DNA of 64,000 bases from Poriferisodalis sp965221195 (GTDB lineage Bacteria; Actinomycetota; Acidimicrobiia; Acidimicrobiales; Poriferisodalaceae): NCBI GenBank assembly GCA_965221195.1, contig OZ244864.1, positions 1,116,001-1,180,000 of the forward strand, in the 5' to 3' direction. The notes under the pieces were generated by a model. The model was not told the origin of the DNA. It saw only the letters and a program-made list of their open reading frames with translations, and ran no database searches. The translations under genes were made by a program, and so were the position numbers. Shown here one piece after another: positions 1 to 8,846 of the stretch; position 1 is the first letter of the stretch, and every line of letters begins with the position of its first letter.

Positions 1-50
1 GGTACAGCCACGATGAGATAGCGGACTTTGCCGCAGCGGGGGTCATCTGA
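1..50 (+). CDS. C-terminal end of a CaiB/BaiF-like CoA transferase (partial)
   Basis: Only the last 15 codons are present. The frame from base 3 reads a C-terminus of the form Y-S-H-D-E-I-A-D-F, then A-A-A-G-V-I and TGA at 48-50. A tail of this kind (an acidic helix followed by an A-G-V-I end) is common in family III CoA transferases. The stop overlaps the ATG of the next CaiB gene (TGATG), which suggests translational coupling of two paralogous CoA transferase genes. The family call rests on this short tail and on the neighbour. Confidence 0.5.
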   Translation, partial: YSHDEIADFAAAGVI

Positions 51-1345
51 TGTCTTCACCATCGCCCCGGGGGGCGCTCGATGGGCTCCGTGTGATTGAG
101 CTGACATCAGAGCGTTGTGCCTTGGCGGGAAAATTGCTGGCGGATATGGGTGCCGATGTGATCGTGATCGAACCCCCCGAAGGTTCGCCTATGCGCGGGT
201 ACGAACCCTTTGCCGGTGACCGTCCCGATGCTGAGCATGCATCGTGCGAGAATTCATTGTGCGAGAATTCATTGTGGTGGTGGCACTACAACACGTCCAA
301 GCGTTCGGTAGTGGTTGACCTCCACAGCGCAGACGGCGCAGCAGACTTTCGTCAACTCGTCAGCACTGCCGACGCGGTCATCGAGGCTGAGCCACCGGGT
401 CGTCTTGACAGCCTTGAGCTGGACTGGAACCAACTCGGCGGCCCAACCGACTCAACGGGCGCAGCAACTGGGCGCAACGAGCGCCTCATCTGGGTGTCGA
501 TCACACACAACGGGCGTACACGGCCAAACCCGCCGACCACCGATCTGACGTTGCTGGCCGAAGGCGGTCCGATGTGGTCGTGTGGGTACGACGATCACTC
601 GCTTCCACCCGTCCGGGGTGGAGGGAACCAAGGCCTACACATGCCGAGCCAGTACGCCGTGATTGCATTGATGGCGGCTTTGATGCGACGTGAGCATTCG
701 GGCCAAGGCCAACTCATTGATGTCTCGATGCTGGCCGCTGCCAACGCCACTTGCGAATTTGCGACCTACTACTGGCTGAATCAGCAGATCGACGTGCAGC
801 GCCAGACCGGTCGCCATGCCCTTCCGCAAATCTCCGAACCCACGCAAGTGCTCTGCACCGACGGTCGCTGGCTCAATACCGGCGTGCCACCCCGCCGCGG
901 TCCAGAGTTCGCAGCGCTGGTCGGCTGGATCGCCGAGTTGGGACTGCTAGAGGAGTGCCCCAACACCGAACTCTTGGCGCTGGGCGAGAGTTACAGCCAG
1001 ATTGACATTCTCGACCTCGATGCCGATCCGCTGGGCGCAGAAGTCTTCGGGGCCGGACGTGAAGCCGTCAACTTCCTAGCGGAGCGGCTCGGTTCGCACG
1101 AACTCTTCGTGGGTTTGCAGTCGATCGGCTTGGCGTGCGGTGTTGTGTACTCGCCCGAGGAAATGCTTACAGATGAGCACTTTGTGGCACGAGGCTTTCC
1201 CGTTGAGATCGATCACGACGGTGTTGCTGTTACCTATCCCGGCGCTCCGTTCAAGTTCTCCGCTACGCCGTGGCGCGCCACCCGCGCACCGCGCCTAGGC
1301 GAGCACCAAGACCTGCTCACAGACGAGGACGAGGGCCTGAGGTAG
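50..1345 (+). CDS. CaiB/BaiF (family III) CoA transferase family protein
   Basis: A 431-residue protein of normal family length. It should move CoA between an acyl-CoA and a free carboxylate in the cytoplasm; the substrate cannot be read from sequence. The N-terminus (L-D-G-L-R-V-I-E-L near residue 10, then L-L-A-D-M-G-A-D-V-I near 30) is the family's signature opening. A Gly-rich stretch with a conserved-looking Asp (T-D-L-T-L-L-A-E-G-G-P, about residues 164-174) lies where the catalytic Asp is usually found, but I cannot confirm the residue. The ATG overlaps the stop of the preceding gene. A 15-bp perfect tandem duplication (245-259 and 260-274) repeats E-N-S-L-C inside the protein, probably in a surface loop. 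Confidence 0.88.
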   Translation: MSSPSPRGALDGLRVIELTSERCALAGKLLADMGADVIVIEPPEGSPMRGYEPFAGDRPDAEHASCENSLCENSLWWWHYNTSKRSVVVDLHSADGAADFRQLVSTADAVIEAEPPGRLDSLELDWNQLGGPTDSTGAATGRNERLIWVSITHNGRTRPNPPTTDLTLLAEGGPMWSCGYDDHSLPPVRGGGNQGLHMPSQYAVIALMAALMRREHSGQGQLIDVSMLAAANATCEFATYYWLNQQIDVQRQTGRHALPQISEPTQVLCTDGRWLNTGVPPRRGPEFAALVGWIAELGLLEECPNTELLALGESYSQIDILDLDADPLGAEVFGAGREAVNFLAERLGSHELFVGLQSIGLACGVVYSPEEMLTDEHFVARGFPVEIDHDGVAVTYPGAPFKFSATPWRATRAPRLGEHQDLLTDEDEGLR

Positions 1346-1376
1346 GCAGCGGCTCTTGAGCTGATTGAGCTTGGGT

Positions 1377-2588
1377 TTAAGAATTGTTCTCGGCTAGCGC
1401 TTTGATGCCTTCGACGCAACGGGTCATGTTGGCGAGATGCTCGTCTTGGCGCCGAGACAGAATGCGAGAAGTCTTGTCGGGCATCGCCTCAATGGCTGCG
1501 GTGAGTCCGGAAGGGCCCGGACCGAGGCGGACGGTGTGGCGCAGACGGCACCGTCGACCGTGCAATACATCGATCTCGTAACGCCAGCGCGCCCCGGCAG
1601 TCTCGGGGGTCTCGCCTGTCACCCAACCAAAGAGTACGTTCGGCTCGTACTCGGTGATGGTCAGATCTAGATTCCATTCGCCGATAGCAGGGTGCTGGTT
1701 GTAGCCGATGAACTTGGCACCAAGCGCTGGACCGTCGCAGCCGGGCACCCACTCGGCACGCACGAACTCTTCAGAAAAATCGGCACCAGCGTTGATGTCG
1801 CTAACGATCTCCCAGACGCGTTCTGCGGAGGCATCTATGTCTATCTCCACCGTGGCACCGGGTCCTTCGCGCAAGCGCCGACCCTCAGAGCTAGCACTGA
1901 GTTCTTCCCAAGTGCGACCCCAGCCGTCGATGTACGCGATCTCTTGGGCGCGTCGTCGTCTAACAGCGCCAAACTCGGTGCCTTTCGACCACGCCAGCGG
2001 CAGCAACGCAACCGGCGTGACCCCTTCGGGGATGCCGAGCACTTCTCGCAACTTGTCTTCTTGGTCGAGAATCGCCGTCGTCCATGCTGTGGCAAGACCT
2101 CGGGCACGCGCTGCGAGGCAGAAGCTCCACGCCGATTGCAGCACCGAGTCGAACAGACCCGGTTTGCCGCTGTTGTCGTGAACACCCCACACACAGGGAA
2201 TGACAATCACGGGCACCTCGCCAAGGCGCTCTGCGAGGTGGTACGCAGATTTCATCACTCGCTCCATCGGGTGCCCGGTGCCCGCAGTGGCGTCGCGTCC
2301 TTGCTGCATGAAGCCGCCCACGATCGAGTGGTACATCTCTGCGAGGGTTTGGCGCTGAGCTTGGTCGCGTATCACGAGCCAACGCCGACTGGCTTGGTTA
2401 CCGCCGCCGGGTGCTTGTTCGGCCACGTCGATGCAGTCGAGCACCAAGTCGTGTGGCACTTCTCGCTCGAGGTCCAGCCGCAGCCGCACCGAGCGAGTAG
2501 TAGACAGCACGCCGTCTACCGAAGCGAGGTCAGCATCGGTGGAGTCATAGCGAGCGGGAACGTGGGGGTTTAGTTCTGGGATCGGCAT
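1377..2588 (-). CDS. Nitroreductase fused to a C-terminal SRPBCC (polyketide-cyclase-like) domain
   Basis: A protein of about 403 residues. Residues 1-240 look like an FMN-dependent nitroreductase: the R-S-V-R start, the P-G-G-G-N-Q-A-S-R-R-W stretch typical of FMN/substrate binding, and the G-L-A-T-A-W-T and G-I-P-E-G-V-T-P-V-A-L-L-P-L-A segments. The last 150 residues begin V-E-I-D-I-D-A-S-A-E-R-V-W-E-I-V-S-D-I, the usual opening of an SRPBCC lipid/polyketide-binding domain. The fusion suggests a reductase that binds a hydrophobic substrate, which is inference. I chose the ATG at 2588 (M-P-I-P-E-L-N); the open frame runs further upstream but would overlap the divergent lipoprotein gene. The neighbour begins 46 bp away on the other strand. 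Confidence 0.8.
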   Translation of the reverse strand: MPIPELNPHVPARYDSTDADLASVDGVLSTTRSVRLRLDLEREVPHDLVLDCIDVAEQAPGGGNQASRRWLVIRDQAQRQTLAEMYHSIVGGFMQQGRDATAGTGHPMERVMKSAYHLAERLGEVPVIVIPCVWGVHDNSGKPGLFDSVLQSAWSFCLAARARGLATAWTTAILDQEDKLREVLGIPEGVTPVALLPLAWSKGTEFGAVRRRRAQEIAYIDGWGRTWEELSASSEGRRLREGPGATVEIDIDASAERVWEIVSDINAGADFSEEFVRAEWVPGCDGPALGAKFIGYNQHPAIGEWNLDLTITEYEPNVLFGWVTGETPETAGARWRYEIDVLHGRRCRLRHTVRLGPGPSGLTAAIEAMPDKTSRILSRRQDEHLANMTRCVEGIKALAENNS

Positions 2589-2634
2589 GCCGTCAGTATT
2601 GCCGCGCGGTTCAATAGTTTCTCCGAGCGTGGCG

Positions 2635-4305
2635 ATGCTCTCAGCGGTCCAGCGGCGTGATGCTTTGCCGCCTTGGGCGGTTGCGTTGGCGGCTGCCAGC
2701 GTGATTCTTCTCGCTGCAGCGTGCTCACCTAGGGGCTTCCCCATGCGAGAAGCCGTTGAGCCAGCCACCTCTTCTGCCACGGTCCCAAGCCCATCGGGCA
2801 CGGTTAGCGCCAGTGCGACAACTGACGTGCTTGCCGCCGATGTACCTGCTACTGATGCAACAGGGCAGTCTGTGACATCAGTGACCCAGCAAGGCTGCTC
2901 GCCTCAGGCGATGCCGAATGAGCCTGCACTTGACGCTGCATTCGACACGGCCGCAGCATTCGACACAGCTACTGCATTCGATGTCGCCGCTGCACACCTC
3001 AGCATTGAAATATCGCGTGCCCTCTACGACTGTGCCCACGAGGTCGGTTTGGCGTTTACAAACAACCCAGCGTCTGCCCTCACACTGGCTGCTAGCGAAA
3101 TTCGTGGGCCCGTACTGCTGCTTGAGCCATCGTCCACGGCTGATGTGATGAACGAAATACGGCGTCTCGGGGCCGAGCGGATCCTCGCAGCGGGCTTCAG
3201 CGAGCAGATATTTGAGCTGCAGCTTGCTGGCCATGCCGTTGAGCAGGTACCGGTCAACCCCAGGGTGGTGCTGCCGGTTGCCGATATTCCGCCTGAGCGT
3301 GTGTGGGTTGTAACTGATGCTTCACAAGCCGCTCACCTAGGGGCCATCGGCAGCCAGATTGGCTTCGCAGCGGTCGTTGCAGCCGAAGACTTACGAGCTT
3401 TGGCTTCCGAAGACCGCCAAATGCTCCGCGACGCGACCCATGTTGAGCTTCACGACGACCTCGCGTCCGACGCTGCTTGGCAGCTTGAGGTCATCCGTCG
3501 GGGTGATGAGCTGCCCGGCGGTGGCTTGCTGATGTTCGGGCCTGATCGCACTCGCCGGCTGCTGGCCATCTACGGCCACCCGACAACGTCGCTGCTTGGT
3601 GTGCTCGGCGAGCAAGGTCCCAACGAGGCGGTGGAGCGCGCCAGATCTATCTCTCAAGGGTACGACGCAGACGGGCGGGAGGTGGTGCTTGCCTTTGAGA
3701 TCATCGCCACCGTTGCGTCGGCTCAAGCTGGCCGCGACGGCGACTACTCCAACGAAACCGACCTTGAGGCGATCAGGCCGTGGATCGAGATAGCTGCTGC
3801 TAACGACATCTACGTCGTACTTGACTTGCAGTCGGGCCGAACGGATTTCCTCACCCAGGCCAAGCTCTATGAGGAGTTCCTGCGGTTGCCCCATGTTGGG
3901 TTGGCTCTTGATCCCGAATGGCGACTGAAACCTGGCCAAAGACATCTGCGACAGGTCGGCACGGTGGATGCCGCTGAGATCAACCAAGTCTCGGCCTGGC
4001 TGGCTGGTCTTGTGCGCGCCGAGGCCTTGCCACAGAAGTTGCTGCTGTTGCACCAATTCCGTTTCTCGATGATCACCAACCGAGATCTGATTGAAACGCC
4101 CCCAGAGCTGGCAGTGATGATTCACATGGACGGGCAGGGTCCACTCGGCACGAAATACTCCACTTGGAACGCGCTGATTGGTTTGCCTGACGCCGATCGT
4201 TACTACTGGGGTTGGAAGAACTTCTACGACGAGGACAGCCCCACTGCCACCGCCGCAGAGGTGCTGGCACTCACGCCGCCACCGTTGTTCGTTTCTTACC
4301 AGTAG
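2635..4305 (+). CDS. Large exported lipoprotein with a barrel-like C-terminal domain, function unknown
   Basis: A protein of about 556 residues starting at the ATG at 2635. The N-terminus has a basic start, a hydrophobic segment and a lipobox ending L-A-A-A-C, so it should be a lipid-anchored surface protein. A Ser/Thr/Ala-rich linker follows, with a degenerate tandem repeat A-F-D-T-A-A-A-F-D-T-A-T-A-F-D (about 2940-2985). The middle part (A-L-T-L-A-A, P-V-L-L-L, I-R-R-L-G-A-E-R-I-L-A-A-G) resembles cell-wall-binding repeat type 2 domains. The C-terminal half (V-V-L-A-F-E-I-I, then I-Y-V-V-L-D-L-Q-S-G, H-V-G-L-A-L-D-P-E-W) has the alternating strand-helix look of a TIM barrel. No catalytic assignment is possible. 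An earlier ATG at 2587 would bury the signal peptide. Confidence 0.7.
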   Translation: MLSAVQRRDALPPWAVALAAASVILLAAACSPRGFPMREAVEPATSSATVPSPSGTVSASATTDVLAADVPATDATGQSVTSVTQQGCSPQAMPNEPALDAAFDTAAAFDTATAFDVAAAHLSIEISRALYDCAHEVGLAFTNNPASALTLAASEIRGPVLLLEPSSTADVMNEIRRLGAERILAAGFSEQIFELQLAGHAVEQVPVNPRVVLPVADIPPERVWVVTDASQAAHLGAIGSQIGFAAVVAAEDLRALASEDRQMLRDATHVELHDDLASDAAWQLEVIRRGDELPGGGLLMFGPDRTRRLLAIYGHPTTSLLGVLGEQGPNEAVERARSISQGYDADGREVVLAFEIIATVASAQAGRDGDYSNETDLEAIRPWIEIAAANDIYVVLDLQSGRTDFLTQAKLYEEFLRLPHVGLALDPEWRLKPGQRHLRQVGTVDAAEINQVSAWLAGLVRAEALPQKLLLLHQFRFSMITNRDLIETPPELAVMIHMDGQGPLGTKYSTWNALIGLPDADRYYWGWKNFYDEDSPTATAAEVLALTPPPLFVSYQ

Positions 4306-4331
4306 CCCCCGAGCTGCCTAACCTTGCCAGC

Positions 4332-5492
4332 GTGACACGGCTGCCTTTTTTGAACTCTCGCCTGCAGGGCTACCAATCGACAATCTTTGCGGAGATGTCG
4401 GCTCTCGCTGTGCGCACTGGTGCCATCAATCTGGGCCAGGGCTTTCCTGACTCCGACGGTCCGGCTGAGGTACTTGAGGCGGCTGTGGCTGCTATTCGCA
4501 GCGGCAACGCAAACCAGTACCCGCCGGGTGTCGGCATTGAGGAGTTGCGTCGTGGAGTTGCACGCCATCAGTCGCGTTTTTGGGGTTTGCAGTGCGACCC
4601 TGACCGCGAGGTGCTGATAACGGCCGGTGCCAGTGAGGCGCTCGCTGCCAGCTTCTTGGCGCTGTGCGAGGTGGGCGATGAGGTTGTGACCTTTGAGCCT
4701 TGGTACGACCTGTACGGTGCCGCCATTTCGATGGCGGGTGCTGTGCGCAAAGTCGTCACGCTGCGACCACCCGACTACGGCTTCGATCCCGACGAGCTGG
4801 CCGCTGCGGTCACACCCCGCACGCGGCTGCTGGTGCTCAACAGCCCGCACAATCCGACCGGCAAGGTGTTCAACCGAGCCGAGCTGGAGGCCATAGCTGC
4901 GGTGGCGATTGAGCGGGACCTCATCGTGGTTACCGATGAGGTGTACGAGCACATGGTCTTTGATGGCGAGCACATCCCGATTGCGACTCTGCCAGGTATG
5001 GCCGACCGCACGGTCACCGTCTCAAGCGGCGGCAAAACGTTCGCTGTCACGGGTTGGAAAATCGGCTGGATCTGCGCCTGCGGCGAGTTGATCGCAGCCG
5101 TTCGCACAGCGAAGCAATGGTTGACGTTTGTGAGCGGCGGCCCGTTCCAGTACGCCATCGCCGCGGGGCTGGACTTGGGCGATGACTATTTCAAGAGTCA
5201 GGCCGAACATTTGCGGGCCAAACGCGACCGGTTGAGCGCAGGTCTGCGCTCGGTGGGGCTTGAGGTTTTTGAACCTGCTGGCACGTATTTCATCACGGCC
5301 GATATCCGTTCGATCGGCTACGACGACGGCATCAAATTCTGCCAGAACCTGCCGGAGCGGGTCGGTGTGGCTGCCGTGCCGAACGTGGTCATGTACGACA
5401 ACGCCCACGAAGGCCGACCTTTGGTGAGGTTCGCCTTTTGCAAACAAGAGGCTGTTCTAGATGAAGCCATCGAACGTCTCCAGTCGCTCTAA
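4332..5492 (+). CDS. Class I/II PLP-dependent aminotransferase (methionine/kynurenine aminotransferase type)
   Basis: A 386-residue fold-type I aminotransferase from the GTG at 4332 (V-T-R-L-P-F), which gives the usual family length; an upstream ATG at 4212 would overlap the preceding gene. The I-N-L-G-Q-G-F-P-D opening is characteristic of the YbdL/kynurenine aminotransferase branch. The PLP lysine is in S-S-G-G-K-T-F (about Lys235), followed by T-G-W-K-I-G-W. The cofactor-binding N-S-P-H-N-P-T-G-K and T-D-E-V-Y-E motifs and the C-terminal arginine segment V-R-F-A-F are present. It probably uses methionine, glutamine or aromatic amino acids with a 2-oxoacid acceptor; the substrate is not determined by sequence. 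The gene sits 26 bp after the lipoprotein gene. Confidence 0.88.
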   Translation: MTRLPFLNSRLQGYQSTIFAEMSALAVRTGAINLGQGFPDSDGPAEVLEAAVAAIRSGNANQYPPGVGIEELRRGVARHQSRFWGLQCDPDREVLITAGASEALAASFLALCEVGDEVVTFEPWYDLYGAAISMAGAVRKVVTLRPPDYGFDPDELAAAVTPRTRLLVLNSPHNPTGKVFNRAELEAIAAVAIERDLIVVTDEVYEHMVFDGEHIPIATLPGMADRTVTVSSGGKTFAVTGWKIGWICACGELIAAVRTAKQWLTFVSGGPFQYAIAAGLDLGDDYFKSQAEHLRAKRDRLSAGLRSVGLEVFEPAGTYFITADIRSIGYDDGIKFCQNLPERVGVAAVPNVVMYDNAHEGRPLVRFAFCKQEAVLDEAIERLQSL

Positions 5493-5805
5493 GCCTCTGC
5501 CCCACCCCATTTCCTCCCCACCGACGGTCGTTCCGATTTACTCACCCGTTGGGCTCGGTGGCTGTCTTGCGGGCATGCGTCCGCGCTCCTGTCTGCCGCG
5601 ATGATGGGTTCGTGCGCTTTGGGGTCGCTGTGTTCGGTGTTGCGGCTCCATCGGTCGGAGCAACGAACCTGACCGCAACGTTATTCAGTTTTGGAGCTTA
5701 ATGTTTGATACCGCCGGTGTGGCTGCAGCGTTATTAAACGATCTTTCGTACCGCCGCACTCTATTTAAAGTAAGTGTGCAAAACTTAATAGTCTTGCGGC
5801 AGCGG
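5493..5805. other. Intergenic region without a recognisable gene
   Basis: This 313-bp gap lies between two convergent genes. The part near 5680-5800 is AT-richer than its surroundings. I see no convincing ORF, RNA gene or strong terminator hairpin in it. Confidence 0.4.
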
Positions 5806-6672
5806 CTAGGGCAGAGACTTGATCTCCCAGACCGTGCCATTCCTCGTTGCGCGGAACTGGCCGAGGTCGATGCTCTCGCCTTCCATGACGGCATTGCTCA
5901 TCGTGCTGCCGCCGACGCTGCCGTCAATCACCGCGGCACCATCGGAGCGGATAGTCAGGGTGAACGTGGTGTAAGAACACTCATCGCCGGGATACAGCAA
6001 CAGGCCGACGCCGCATGGCCCCCAGCTGCCGCCGAGATCCTGCGAGTCCTCCACATCGTCGAACTCGCCCTCAGCATCGGAGAAACCGAACCCGGTCTCG
6101 ATCCCGCAGGCTTCTACGGCCTCACCGAGCTGTGCGCTCTGCGAGGGTGTGAGTCCTTGCCCAGAAGGGTCAGCGCCGCTTAGCACGTCCAGAATCCGCT
6201 CGCCGTCGGGCACTCCTTCGAGTTCTGCCATCAGGCAGCCGATTTCGTTCGGGTCAATGCCCGGTCCATCCTCGGGTGGCATCAAAGCTGCAGCCTCGTC
6301 GGGTGTCATGCAGGAGATCACTTCGAGCGTTCCCGGAGTCATAGCCGCCTCCCCCGACGTGTCAAGCGCCGCTGCGACCGTGGCCGGGTCGTCTCTTAGT
6401 ACATCTTCCACACAGGCACGACTCGCTGCACTCAATCCGCCGACGGTATTTGACAGCTGTTCGATGGCAGCCGATATATCCGTGTCGCCGACTGTTCCTT
6501 CGGCTTCTTCGGCACTGGTGATTGCGGGGCTGTCGGTTGCAGCGGGGGTCGCAGCAGCGCCAGTGGTGGCAGCGGTCTCGTCGCCGACGGTCACCGACTC
6601 AGTTGAACCGCAAGCCACGGCCCCAACAGCGGCCACGACGGTCACCAGCGCTGTTGGCATCCACCTGCCCAT
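5806..6672 (-). CDS. Putative lipoprotein with acidic, Cys-containing repeats, function unknown
   Basis: A 288-residue protein when started at the ATG at 6672 (M-G-R-W-M-P). It has a signal peptide with lipobox G-A-V-A-C near residue 21, then an Ala/Thr-rich linker. The mature part contains two or three similar acidic helical segments each carrying a cysteine (S-R-A-C-V-E-D-V-L, E-V-I-S-C-M-T-P, E-I-G-C-L-M-A-E-L, V-E-A-C-G-I). The C-terminal region has W-G-P-C-G-V-G and D-E-C-S-Y, which may form disulfides outside the cell. The pattern is common in actinobacterial extracellular lipoproteins of unknown role. The longer frame up to 6756 lacks a better start. Confidence 0.6.
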   Translation of the reverse strand: MGRWMPTALVTVVAAVGAVACGSTESVTVGDETAATTGAAATPAATDSPAITSAEEAEGTVGDTDISAAIEQLSNTVGGLSAASRACVEDVLRDDPATVAAALDTSGEAAMTPGTLEVISCMTPDEAAALMPPEDGPGIDPNEIGCLMAELEGVPDGERILDVLSGADPSGQGLTPSQSAQLGEAVEACGIETGFGFSDAEGEFDDVEDSQDLGGSWGPCGVGLLLYPGDECSYTTFTLTIRSDGAAVIDGSVGGSTMSNAVMEGESIDLGQFRATRNGTVWEIKSLP

Positions 6673-7071
6673 CGTTTGCCTGCCAAAGAGCCGCCGAGTA
6701 CTCAGCGCAGCCGGGCACGATGGCCAGTGGCGTGATTGACGCAATCTAAGACGCATGGGGGACCTTCCGCGGTTTAACTCGGCTTGTTGTCAAACCAGCT
6801 CGCTGGACTGGCGCAAAACACGCTGTGCAAAACAAACTGCACAAGAAACACTGTACTGCACCGTAGCTAACAGCTCTGTAATTAACAGCAATGTAGTTAG
6901 GCCCTAGCAAGTCTGGCTCTACGGCAGCCCCCGAGGGCTAGCGACCCGACGTAATCAGCCACGCTACGGTGCGGCTCTACCAGTTGAAGGTAGGCGCGCT
7001 GTGTTTTTTGATGCCTGGTTTTTGATGTCTGAGCCGCCACAGCGGTGCCCCGCACACAGGAGCGCACGTAG
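6673..7071. other. Intergenic region, divergent promoters expected
   Basis: This 399-bp gap separates two divergently transcribed genes, so it should carry promoters for both. It is AT-richer around 6820-6900. Small imperfect repeats (for example GTTTTTGATG twice near 7004-7030) are present. I see no gene or clear operator. Confidence 0.4.
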
Positions 7072-7884
7072 ATGCCAAACAACATGATGACCACTTGGGC
7101 GTCAGGAGGCGAGACGTTGGGTGCTTGGCTTTCGATGTCTTCGAGCCAGTCGGCTGAGATTGCCGGGCGCGCCGGTTTCGACTACGTCTGCGTTGACATG
7201 CAGCACGGCATCGCCGACTACCCAGCAGTAGTTGAGATGGTGCAAGCCATTGAGCTGGGGGGTGCCACGCCCATCGTGCGAGTGCCGCACAACGAGCCCG
7301 GCATCATCGGGCGAGTGCTTGACGCAGGCGCCAAAGGTGTCGTGATTCCGATGGTGAACTCCGTTGCGCAGGCACAAGCCGCAGTGGCAGCGTGCAAGTA
7401 CCCGCCGCTGGGTGCGCGCAGCTTCGGCCCCGTTTTGGCCGCCGCGCGAGCCGACGCAGGCGAGCACTACTTTGACGTAGCTAACGAAACGACCGCTTGC
7501 ATACCGATGATTGAGACCCGCCAGGCAGTCGAGCAACTCGACGACATATTGGCGATCTCCGGTGTTGACGCGATCTACGTCGGGCCTGCCGATCTGTCGA
7601 TCAGCTACGGATATGGGCCCCGATATACCGATGAGCATGCCGATTACAAAGCAACGCTCGAGCACATAGCTGCACGTTGTGCCGCCCACGGCATCGCCGC
7701 AGGCATCCACTCGACCGCTGCGCTGTCGGCTGATCGCCGCGGCAAGGGTTACCGCATGCAAACCGTCGCCGGCGACGCCTTGGCACTCAGAGGAGGCATC
7801 ACCAGCGATCTGCACACGGCCCGCACCTCAGGTACCTCCGCCGGGGCCGCAGCCTCCGCCTGGGCCGACTCCAAGATCTACTAA
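7072..7884 (+). CDS. HpcH/HpaI family aldolase (2-oxo acid aldolase)
   Basis: A 270-residue class II aldolase of the HpcH/HpaI family, which cleaves or forms 4-hydroxy-2-oxo acids with a divalent metal. The family landmarks are in order: V-D-M-Q-H-G after the first strands, V-R-V-P-H-N-E, D-A-G-A-K-G-V-V-I-P-M-V-N-S, a metal-binding Glu in P-M-I-E-T, and a metal-binding Asp in Y-V-G-P-A-D-L. A ribosome site ACAGGAG lies upstream of the ATG. The position usually filled by Glu-His-Gly or Thr-Glu-His reads Met-Gln-His here. No pathway partners sit beside it, so the physiological substrate is unknown. Confidence 0.9.
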   Translation: MPNNMMTTWASGGETLGAWLSMSSSQSAEIAGRAGFDYVCVDMQHGIADYPAVVEMVQAIELGGATPIVRVPHNEPGIIGRVLDAGAKGVVIPMVNSVAQAQAAVAACKYPPLGARSFGPVLAAARADAGEHYFDVANETTACIPMIETRQAVEQLDDILAISGVDAIYVGPADLSISYGYGPRYTDEHADYKATLEHIAARCAAHGIAAGIHSTAALSADRRGKGYRMQTVAGDALALRGGITSDLHTARTSGTSAGAAASAWADSKIY

Positions 7885-7945
7885 CAGCCCCAGCGCCGCT
7901 GGTCACTATGCAGCTGAACCGGTTTTCCCAAGCAACTCAGCTGGT

Positions 7946-8341
7946 TCAGCACAAGGGTGCAGTGGTGATATCGGTGCGACTGAAGTCGTCGCCAACGCAG
8001 AGGAGTCGTTGTCCGGTGTGTTGTGCGAGCGCGTAGGCGAACGTATCGCCGAAGTTGAGGCCGGCTTGGTGCCTGCCCTTGCCGAACCTGCGCCAGCACA
8101 CCAGTGCCTCCCGCGCTTGGTCGTCGTCGACAGGGGCGATTCGTATGTTGATGCGGGCGAGCAGTTCTTCAAGCAGTTGGGTGCCGGCGGCTCCTACGCG
8201 TGCCTCAATCACGATCCCCAGTTCAACCCGCGTCGCGGCGGACATGATGCACGGACCCTGCAGCAACTCGCGTTCAATTGCCTCGCAGCCGGTTTCTTTG
8301 AGCAGCACAGCGACGATCGCTGAGGTGTCCACGACGGTCAC
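7946..8341 (-). CDS. vapC: VapC-type PIN-domain toxin
   Basis: A 131-residue PIN-domain ribonuclease, the usual VapC length. Acidic active-site residues are visible: D in V-V-D-T-S-A-I near the N-terminus, E in A-T-R-V-E-L-G-I-V, D in N-F-G-D-T-F-A-Y-A-L-A, and D-D in C-V-G-D-D-F. VapC proteins cut tRNA or rRNA and are neutralised by the cognate VapB. The start overlaps the end of the upstream antitoxin gene by 4 bp (ATGA), as expected for a coupled pair. Confidence 0.88.
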   Translation of the reverse strand: MTVVDTSAIVAVLLKETGCEAIERELLQGPCIMSAATRVELGIVIEARVGAAGTQLLEELLARINIRIAPVDDDQAREALVCWRRFGKGRHQAGLNFGDTFAYALAQHTGQRLLCVGDDFSRTDITTAPLC

Positions 8342-8586
8342 GCGGGCAGACCGTGCTCGTCGTAGCCCAAGATGTCGTTGGTGCCGCGACCGTCAATCCT
8401 AGGCAACTGTCTGAATCTCTCAACGATGTCGCGGAGGCTTCGTTCCCGTTGCCGCAGCCGCTCGAGTGCGAGACGTTCTTCAAGTGAGACGACAACCGCT
8501 TCGGTGATGGTCTCGCCAGTCAGTTCGGCGAGTTCTCGGGCAAGCTGATCGGCTTGCGCGCTCTTGATGCTCAGTACCACCCCCAC
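8338..8586 (-). CDS. vapB: VapB-type antitoxin (Rv0623-like)
   Basis: An 82-residue protein. Its opening (L-S-I-K-S-A-Q-A-D-Q-L-A-R-E-L-A-E-L-T-G-E-T-I-T-E-A-V) is the DNA-binding N-terminus of the Rv0623-like VapB group, followed by an Arg/Glu-rich helix and a C-terminal tail that should wrap the toxin (D-I-L-G-Y-D-E-H-G-L-P). It is the first gene of the pair. The palindromic cluster at 8617-8661, about 30 bp upstream of its start, is the likely site of autorepression. Confidence 0.85.
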   Translation of the reverse strand: MGVVLSIKSAQADQLARELAELTGETITEAVVVSLEERLALERLRQRERSLRDIVERFRQLPRIDGRGTNDILGYDEHGLPA

Positions 8587-8616
8587 AAATGTAGCAGCAT
8601 AAATGTTGCAAACTAA

Positions 8617-8661
8617 GTACCTAGGTACCTAAATGCGGGTACCTAAGCGCAGGTACCCGCA
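8617..8661. promoter_or_regulatory. Palindrome cluster upstream of vapBC, candidate operator
   Basis: A perfect 12-bp palindrome GTACCTAGGTAC (8617-8628) is followed by a perfect 10-bp inverted repeat, TGCGGGTACC (8634-8643) and GGTACCCGCA (8652-8661), with an 8-base spacer. The core GGTACC or close variants recurs four times within 45 bp. VapBC complexes usually bind such repeats to repress their own operon; assignment to this pair is by position only. Confidence 0.55.
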
Positions 8662-8846
8662 TGTCGCGCTGTTTCAAGGCAGCGACGCCCTTGGGGGCCA
8701 CGACGGTCACGTGGGCAGCCATGGCGTGATGATCTCTCGCGACCTCTGTACCGAAGTCGCTTTGGCGGTCCGGCACAGTGAGTATCTTTGGGTGAAAAGG
8801 GTCGAGCGGTTTAGCGCGCGGCCGAGCCAGCGAGGAGCCTTCGGTT

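Noticed and set aside
1692..2573. A 293-codon plus-strand ORF opposite the nitroreductase gene
   Set aside because: It is antisense to a gene with strong family motifs; typical high-GC shadow.
3391..4125. A 244-codon minus-strand ORF inside the lipoprotein gene
   Set aside because: It lies wholly within a gene that has a clear signal peptide and fold-like pattern; it has no family features.
6900..6990. A tRNA-like stretch with paired GC blocks in the intergenic region
   Set aside because: No cloverleaf with a TTCGA-type arm and no acceptor stem could be drawn.
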